The notes beneath the pieces are model-generated. The model was not told the origin of the DNA, ran no database searches, and was given only the letters and a program-made list of their open reading frames with translations. DNA of 64,000 bases from a virus, in the IMG/VR virus record IMGVR_UViG_3300025121_000011, positions 62,001 to 126,000 of that record, one strand, 5' to 3'. A program made the translations under genes and the position numbers. Below, piece after piece: positions 58,382 to 64,000 of this stretch. How positions within the stretch are numbered: the first letter of the stretch is position 1; each line of letters starts with the position of its first letter.

Positions 58382-61300
58382 TGGCTAAATCAAATTATCC
58401 GGCATCATTGGATACTTCTAAAGAGATCCCAGCCGTAAGAGACAATATTTTAGAGATAGGTTCAGAGGCTATTAATGGCTTACGTACTGCTATTTTTAAT
58501 ATTGAAAAAACTCTTGGAATAAATCCTCATGGAATTGTAGGAAATACTGTATCTAATCGGATTAATATTTCATTGGATGGTAATGGAAATATTAGAAAAG
58601 ATGCTTTAACTTTAGCAAACGTGTTATCTGGTCCAATTACGGATGCTGATGTTTCAAATGTTGCTGCAATTTCTGAAGATAAATTACGACTAGCATTTCC
58701 AACACAAGTTTTACAAGATGAGATTTCTATTGTAAATAGTGAATTATCATCTATAATTGCAGAAATTGTAGCACTATCTACATCTTTAGCTGCTCATTTG
58801 CATAGTGCTGCAATTAATCGTCATAAAGCTGCTGCTATCTCAACTGCCCCCATTACTGCTATAGGTTCTGATACATCGATAATCAATATTGAGGCTGATG
58901 ATGTTCAGGAAGCATTTGAAGATCTTCATAATAGACATATAAATTATACAGGTTCTGGTATTTCTTCAACAAATAATTCACATCAGGCTTATCAAATATA
59001 TTTTGATGATGATGATGTTAATGGACTATTAACAGCGGATGATGTACAAGAAGCTATTGAAAAAACAATTTTATTAACAGATTTACAGACTATAGCCCAT
59101 CAAGGGTTTATGCATACAAATGGATATTTACGAAAAGGATATATTACAGATCCAACAAGTTCATTACTTGGATTAATTTTAGCAGAACAGATATCAGCAA
59201 CATTTTCCACTTCATCTGGAGATTCTGATGGTTTAACTTTAATTACTCCAAATACACCAATTACTTTAAGTGGATTTGATCTTAAGATTGGTGATTTGGT
59301 TTATATAGAAGATATTATTGATATAGATAATTTGTATACTGGTACGTTCCAAATTGCCAAAATAAACCTTTCAACAGATTTATCTAAAGTGCAAAGTGTA
59401 GAAATATGCGCTCTTTTACATGGTGGAAGCACCTCCACCACGAAGGTAACTATAGCTAAAAATCCTCATAAGACTCAAAATGTTGCTGGGTTATTATTAT
59501 CAGTTAGAGAAAAGGCATTGCTCACTTCTGCTAATGCAATTCAAATTGCAAATCCAAATGCAGTGGCCGTTGTATCATCTGGTGTAAAACCATCAGAAAT
59601 AACTAGTACAAATAAATTAATAACATTAAGTGTAGATGGCGCATCTGATATAATCCTAAACCTTTATGATGCGGGCTCTATACATCAATCAGTAGATTCT
59701 ATTATAAAAAGAATCAATGAACAATGTGTTGAATCAAATTATAATTTTTCTGCTTATCGATTAAATCTAGAGGATGGTGGTGTTGAATTTGTTATAGTAC
59801 ATAATCTTCCTGATACAGAGATAATTAATCATACTTTTAAAGTAGGACAAAGTACTGATAATGGTATCGTTGCAGCAGGATTGGATTATATACAAGATGA
59901 AACTTTCTATTCTGAGATTGGCTCAAAATATTATATTGCTGGAATACCATATACTGGACTTAAGGAGAAGCTAAATACTACAGGCTTATCTTTTTTCTCT
60001 GGGAGTACATCTATTTCTATTGGAAATACATCTGTTAATTTTTTAGAATTAGATATTAAAATTGGAGATATTTTAGTTATATCTAATGCAGTAAATAGTG
60101 GAGATAATGGATCTTTTGTTATTTCAGGCATTTCATCTACATCTATTATTTTGAGTTCAGATCAGCTACCAAGCGGTTTTGTTAATGCATCAACTGATAC
60201 CACTTTATTTGAAATTTATGATAGTATTTTAAATTTAGATACATTAGTATTCGATAAAGTATCAGGGGGTTATGGCACAGCGATCGTCGAAGCATATTTA
60301 GATGAAAATCAGAAAGCTCAGTGGAATAAGAGATTGGAATATTCTGCAAGTATTTCTGGAATAGATGCAATTTTTTCTATTGTTGACTATACTGATACCA
60401 TAATAACAGATGATGAATTATCTATAATTATTGAAATAGAAAATAGTGAAGTGAAAATTTCCTTAGATGGTGGAACTAAAACGAGAATTGAAGGAAATGA
60501 TATATATTTATGGATTCACTCTGGAATTGAAAATAGAAGTTTAAAAATTCATATACCAAGTGCAGCAATTTTAGAAGCATATCTTACTATTAATGGCACA
60601 ACCACAACTACAGTTTATGGATTTAATTCTCTTAATCAAAAATCCTCTTTACTACTTGGAAAAATTCCATATAGTAATTTTAAAGGAAGAGTTACAGGTG
60701 GAGTAGGTACAGATAATTCAAGAATTTTTTCATCAATATCCAAGGGTACAGTAGGTTGGGAAGATCTTCATACGCAGGCGATTGCTAATATTATAGAAAG
60801 ACCAATCTATGAAATGCGAACCGGAGGTATTATTCGCGGACTAGAATTAACTGATTGTACTATATCTAGTGGATTATATTCTATTACAATTGATGCAGGA
60901 GTTTGTTATGTGAGAGGTAAAAGATTTGTTTTAGATACCATCACAATTATAACCGACATACCATCCTCTTCTGTAGATAAATTTTATATCGCTGTTAATT
61001 TAGAAGGAGAAATAGTATTTGCTCCAGCTATCTCCGGAAGTTGTAATAATCCCTTTGCTGAAAGTGACTATGTTTTGATAGCCACCATAGAATATGACAA
61101 CACTACTGTTAGGATTTTAGATCTAAGATTGTTCATAAGTAATTTAGATATGAAATTATTAAATGCAGTGTCTGTTTCTCCCGATCCAAAATTTGGACAT
61201 TTTTCTTCATTTCCAAAAGCCGTTAAATATGTAAAAAGATTTTCAGATTTATTTCCAGCTTCTGGTACTCCATCTGTTCATTTGAAATCTGGAGTTCATG

Positions 61301-62637
61301 AAGTTACTGTCGAAATAGATCATTCAGATATAACTTTGGGTGATTATATGATCAGTTTAATTTTTGATCCTATCACTACTGGAAATGAAATTTATACTGA
61401 AATCTATAATCAAGGAGTAATTATTGACTTCCCTCTTAATATTATTGGAGAAGGGAATAGTTCAGTTCTTAAATTTAGAATAAAAATAATTTGTAGTGAT
61501 ACAACTGTTTATTTACGAGGAATACTTCCAATAGTTGGCGGCGGATTTGCTGTTATAACTGTACCAGTTGATGCTTTAACTAATGGATTTGTTAAATTTT
61601 CAGATTTTAAATTAGAAAATACAAGACTTGAATTAATAGACCTTAATTTAGATGATGGAGCTGGGACTAATTATTCTTTTGGTATAGAATTAGATTCGTT
61701 AATTTTTGATTTTACTAATTTTACAACCAATGCAATTGATAGTTTACTTGGTAGTATGTCGATTATTCTTGGAGAAATTAGTGATACTTCTTCAAATAAA
61801 GGTAATATTAGAATAAATAATTGTAAATTTATAGCATGCAAAGTAAGCGTGGAGGAGACTTCTAGGATTCAAAATTTACAATTCTGTAACAATATAAAAC
61901 TACAAGATTCCGGCGGGGATTTTTTTAACGAAGATATTCTTAGTTTCGCATCAGTTGCAGATGGCGCAAATATTGATATTTATGGAAATTGTATTTCTGA
62001 TAATCATAATGACATGTCTAATGTTAGTGCTCCAGAGTTTTCCAGTGGAGTAAAACTTGGCACAAGATCTGAGGCTAATCAATATATTGGCGGATTTATT
62101 GAATCTAGTGATTATATTAAGGGAGATTCATTTGAATATAATGCATCCAAAGATGCTTATAAATATATTCATGTGGATCAATTATCTGAGATAGCAATGG
62201 GTATTCCGATTCCGGGAATGAGTTTTACAGTTATAAATAATGGCACAAGATTTGTAAAAGTCATCCGAGATAATAATAGTATAACAGATTACTGTATTAT
62301 TCGTCTTCCAGATCTCATGGCTGGTCAGACCATGACACAGATTGAAGTTAGTTTTTATACTTCTGGCGCATCTTTTAGTTCTTATGATTATGAGATATAT
62401 TCTGAGGATTTAAATTTAACACGAACTCTTGAAAGTTCAGGAACTGGTACTGTCGGATTACATGGTGGAGCAGCAACATTGGGTTTTTCTAGAGCATCTG
62501 GATTAAGTATTAGTGGAGCAAATAATAAGTTCTTTTATGTAAAATTTTTACGTACTAGTGTAGTGGATGAGCAATATATTGTAGATATAAGATATAAAGT
62601 AACTATTAGTGATGTCCAATCTATTGGAGGATTTTAA
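58381..62637 (+). CDS. Large tail fiber-like protein, paralog 1
   Basis: 1418 residues, beta-rich throughout, with repeating short strands, glycine, serine and threonine richness and no catalytic motif, as in phage fiber and adhesin proteins. Its first about 120 residues (NYPASLDTSKEIPAVRDNI, then IRKDALTLANVLSGPI) are repeated almost exactly in the next gene, so this is probably a conserved attachment module, while the remainder differs. ATG overlaps the previous stop by one base. The long parallel-beta region (about 1000-1200) would be compatible with a receptor-binding or polysaccharide-interacting fiber. Confidence 0.8.
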   Translation: MAKSNYPASLDTSKEIPAVRDNILEIGSEAINGLRTAIFNIEKTLGINPHGIVGNTVSNRINISLDGNGNIRKDALTLANVLSGPITDADVSNVAAISEDKLRLAFPTQVLQDEISIVNSELSSIIAEIVALSTSLAAHLHSAAINRHKAAAISTAPITAIGSDTSIINIEADDVQEAFEDLHNRHINYTGSGISSTNNSHQAYQIYFDDDDVNGLLTADDVQEAIEKTILLTDLQTIAHQGFMHTNGYLRKGYITDPTSSLLGLILAEQISATFSTSSGDSDGLTLITPNTPITLSGFDLKIGDLVYIEDIIDIDNLYTGTFQIAKINLSTDLSKVQSVEICALLHGGSTSTTKVTIAKNPHKTQNVAGLLLSVREKALLTSANAIQIANPNAVAVVSSGVKPSEITSTNKLITLSVDGASDIILNLYDAGSIHQSVDSIIKRINEQCVESNYNFSAYRLNLEDGGVEFVIVHNLPDTEIINHTFKVGQSTDNGIVAAGLDYIQDETFYSEIGSKYYIAGIPYTGLKEKLNTTGLSFFSGSTSISIGNTSVNFLELDIKIGDILVISNAVNSGDNGSFVISGISSTSIILSSDQLPSGFVNASTDTTLFEIYDSILNLDTLVFDKVSGGYGTAIVEAYLDENQKAQWNKRLEYSASISGIDAIFSIVDYTDTIITDDELSIIIEIENSEVKISLDGGTKTRIEGNDIYLWIHSGIENRSLKIHIPSAAILEAYLTINGTTTTTVYGFNSLNQKSSLLLGKIPYSNFKGRVTGGVGTDNSRIFSSISKGTVGWEDLHTQAIANIIERPIYEMRTGGIIRGLELTDCTISSGLYSITIDAGVCYVRGKRFVLDTITIITDIPSSSVDKFYIAVNLEGEIVFAPAISGSCNNPFAESDYVLIATIEYDNTTVRILDLRLFISNLDMKLLNAVSVSPDPKFGHFSSFPKAVKYVKRFSDLFPASGTPSVHLKSGVHEVTVEIDHSDITLGDYMISLIFDPITTGNEIYTEIYNQGVIIDFPLNIIGEGNSSVLKFRIKIICSDTTVYLRGILPIVGGGFAVITVPVDALTNGFVKFSDFKLENTRLELIDLNLDDGAGTNYSFGIELDSLIFDFTNFTTNAIDSLLGSMSIILGEISDTSSNKGNIRINNCKFIACKVSVEETSRIQNLQFCNNIKLQDSGGDFFNEDILSFASVADGANIDIYGNCISDNHNDMSNVSAPEFSSGVKLGTRSEANQYIGGFIESSDYIKGDSFEYNASKDAYKYIHVDQLSEIAMGIPIPGMSFTVINNGTRFVKVIRDNNSITDYCIIRLPDLMAGQTMTQIEVSFYTSGASFSSYDYEIYSEDLNLTRTLESSGTGTVGLHGGAATLGFSRASGLSISGANNKFFYVKFLRTSVVDEQYIVDIRYKVTISDVQSIGGF

Positions 62638-62639
62638 TA

Positions 62640-64000
62640 ATGTCTAAATCGAATTATCCTAGCTCTTTGGATACATCTAGGGAAATCCCACCAGTACGTG
62701 ATAATATTACTGAGATTGGTTCTGAGATAATTAACAGTTTACGCTCTGCAATTTTTAATATCGAGCAGACTCTTGGAATCAACCCTCAAGGATCAAGTGG
62801 GAATACTGTTGCTTCTAGAATTAATTCATCCATTGATGAGAGCGGAAATATTCGCAAAGATGCTTTAACTTTAGCAAACGTACTATCGGGACCTATTGTT
62901 GACACTGACGTTTCAAATGTAGCTGCAATTTCTGAAGCAAAACTTAGATTAACCTTTCCTACACAAGTTTTGCAAGATGAAATTTCTATTTTATCTAGTG
63001 AGATTATGACTTTTGCAGATCAAATAGAGGCTTTGAATGCTGTATTTTCAGCACATATATATCCTGGTTCAATTAATCGACATTTAGCTTCTGCTATTAC
63101 TGTAGAAGAAGCCGTTGTATCAGCTAGCGCCACAGCTTTCACTGGTTTAGCTGGAGAAAGTTTGCAGGCTTCATTAGAGTCATTAATAAATGGACATATT
63201 AATTTCGATGGAACTGTATCATCAACTAACACATCACATCGTGCAGACCAGTTATTCTTTGATAAGTCTAATGTTTCAGATGTAGTTTTTCAAGATTCAG
63301 TACAAGGCGCAGTAGAAGATCTTGCAAATTTAGAGGGAGTCGGACTTAGAAATCACGCCTTAAATCTATCTTCTAATGGAAGAATTAGAACAGGCTCCAT
63401 AACTGATGGATATGAAGCTTTAGGATTGGGAGATGTGGTTGTTGCTTCGGCCTCAGTCAGCTTTGTTAGGGAAGGATCCAGAACAAGATTTTCTTTTAAT
63501 TCTGCACAAACACCTCTTAATCTTGTTGAGGTTTTTGATATTCTTAATTTAAGCAATTCTGATACAGATGCTGATAACAAAGGTTATCAAATCGTAGAGA
63601 TAATAACATCTGGTGTGACTATTACTGCTGTAATAGTCTTGGGAACCCCATTGGGAGACTCAACCTCAGGACTATCTGCATCTATTTCAAAAAATCCATA
63701 TGTTGTTTATAATGCAAACGGATTAAATTGTACAGTTCGCCCAAGGGCTGATTATAGTAATACACCAGATGTTGTAATTGCAAACCCGAATTCTGCAACA
63801 ATTATTTCTAATGGAATTATGCCATCTAAAATTACAGTTAATGAGAATGCTTTTGGTTTAGCTATTGATGGTAAAACTGTCGTTCAAATTAGCACATATG
63901 ATAATAATGTTAGTGAACAAACCTTGTCTTCCGTTGTTAATAAAATTAATGAACAATCAGTTGAACAAAATCTAAATTTTTTAGCTTATAAGCTTAAGCA
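62640..64000 (+). CDS. Tail fiber-like protein, paralog 2, 3' end outside window
   Basis: Starts at ATG 62640, two bases after the previous stop, and stays open for 453 codons to the right edge. The N-terminus NYPSSLDTSREIPPVRDNI and IRKDALTLANVLSGPI match the first fiber protein closely; IRKDALTLANVLSGP is identical. Similarity fades after about residue 130 but short matches return (for example NPNSATIISNGIMPSKIT near 380, against PNAVAVVSSGVKPSEIT in paralog 1). It is a tandem duplicate with diverged middle parts, typical of adhesins that vary by module exchange. The rest of the protein lies beyond the window. Confidence 0.85.
   Translation, partial: MSKSNYPSSLDTSREIPPVRDNITEIGSEIINSLRSAIFNIEQTLGINPQGSSGNTVASRINSSIDESGNIRKDALTLANVLSGPIVDTDVSNVAAISEAKLRLTFPTQVLQDEISILSSEIMTFADQIEALNAVFSAHIYPGSINRHLASAITVEEAVVSASATAFTGLAGESLQASLESLINGHINFDGTVSSTNTSHRADQLFFDKSNVSDVVFQDSVQGAVEDLANLEGVGLRNHALNLSSNGRIRTGSITDGYEALGLGDVVVASASVSFVREGSRTRFSFNSAQTPLNLVEVFDILNLSNSDTDADNKGYQIVEIITSGVTITAVIVLGTPLGDSTSGLSASISKNPYVVYNANGLNCTVRPRADYSNTPDVVIANPNSATIISNGIMPSKITVNENAFGLAIDGKTVVQISTYDNNVSEQTLSSVVNKINEQSVEQNLNFLAYKLK

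Noticed and set aside
1-64000. CRISPR arrays, rRNA or tRNA genes
   Set aside because: No regularly spaced repeats with unique spacers were noticed, and no rRNA-like or clear tRNA cloverleaf was recognised by eye; a tRNA search tool was not available.
1-64000. T4-type late promoters (TATAAATA)
   Set aside because: No consistent set of this motif was noticed upstream of the head genes.

Overview
The window is part of a large tailed double-stranded DNA phage (Caudoviricetes), or an integrated or metagenomic copy of one. It carries a large terminase, portal, head-maturation protease, HK97-type major capsid protein, decoration-like proteins and fiber-like proteins. Mixed in are a phage replication and recombination set: DnaE-type DNA polymerase III alpha, DnaG-like primase, RecA, SSB-like protein and RuvC-like resolvase. 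The DNA is AT-rich by eye (not computed). Genes are tightly packed and almost all on the + strand, with Shine-Dalgarno starts and frequent start/stop overlaps. A phage GroEL, an adenylosuccinate lyase (PurB) and a CCA-enzyme-like nucleotidyltransferase suggest a genome in the large or jumbo class. The host is not determinable. Signal-peptide and membrane-anchored coiled-coil proteins fit a Gram-negative host weakly.

Layout: (1) 1-5.1 kb holds a large unknown protein cut by the left edge, a coiled-coil protein, a YfdR-like HD phosphohydrolase and a free-standing HNH homing endonuclease. (2) 5.1-16.5 kb is replication and recombination: dnaE with two mini-inteins, small accessory genes, an SSB-like gene, ruvC-like, groEL, recA, a dnaG-like core primase and a sigma-region-4-like HTH protein. 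(3) 16.5-25.4 kb holds hypothetical, probably virion, proteins, a possible small terminase, the CCA-enzyme-like protein and an M15-like peptidase. (4) 25.4-45 kb is the head module: terminase large subunit with a LAGLIDADG intein, portal with two related inteins, a DUF192-domain protein, a protease-scaffold-like fusion with a duplicated block, decoration-like proteins and the capsid protein, closed by a strong terminator. (5) 45.2-51.2 kb is accessory: a double-HNH zinc-finger endonuclease, purB, an unknown protein, and a minus-strand pair of kinase-fold paralogs. (6) 51.2-64 kb is lysis and tail: a VanX-like M15 peptidase, membrane/coiled-coil proteins, a small zincin, a large Ig-like virion protein, and two tandem paralogous fiber-like genes, the second cut by the right edge.

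The most striking property is the load of selfish elements in essential genes. Five inteins sit in three core proteins, each at or near a catalytic or conserved motif, and two free-standing HNH endonucleases lie beside dnaE and the capsid gene. The two dnaE inteins are endonuclease-free. One portal intein has an apparently intact LAGLIDADG endonuclease and its paralog in the same gene has a degenerating one, so several stages of the homing cycle are visible together. Three intergenic stretches (12.16-12.37, 40.03-40.21 and 46.63-46.90 kb) look like decayed small genes.
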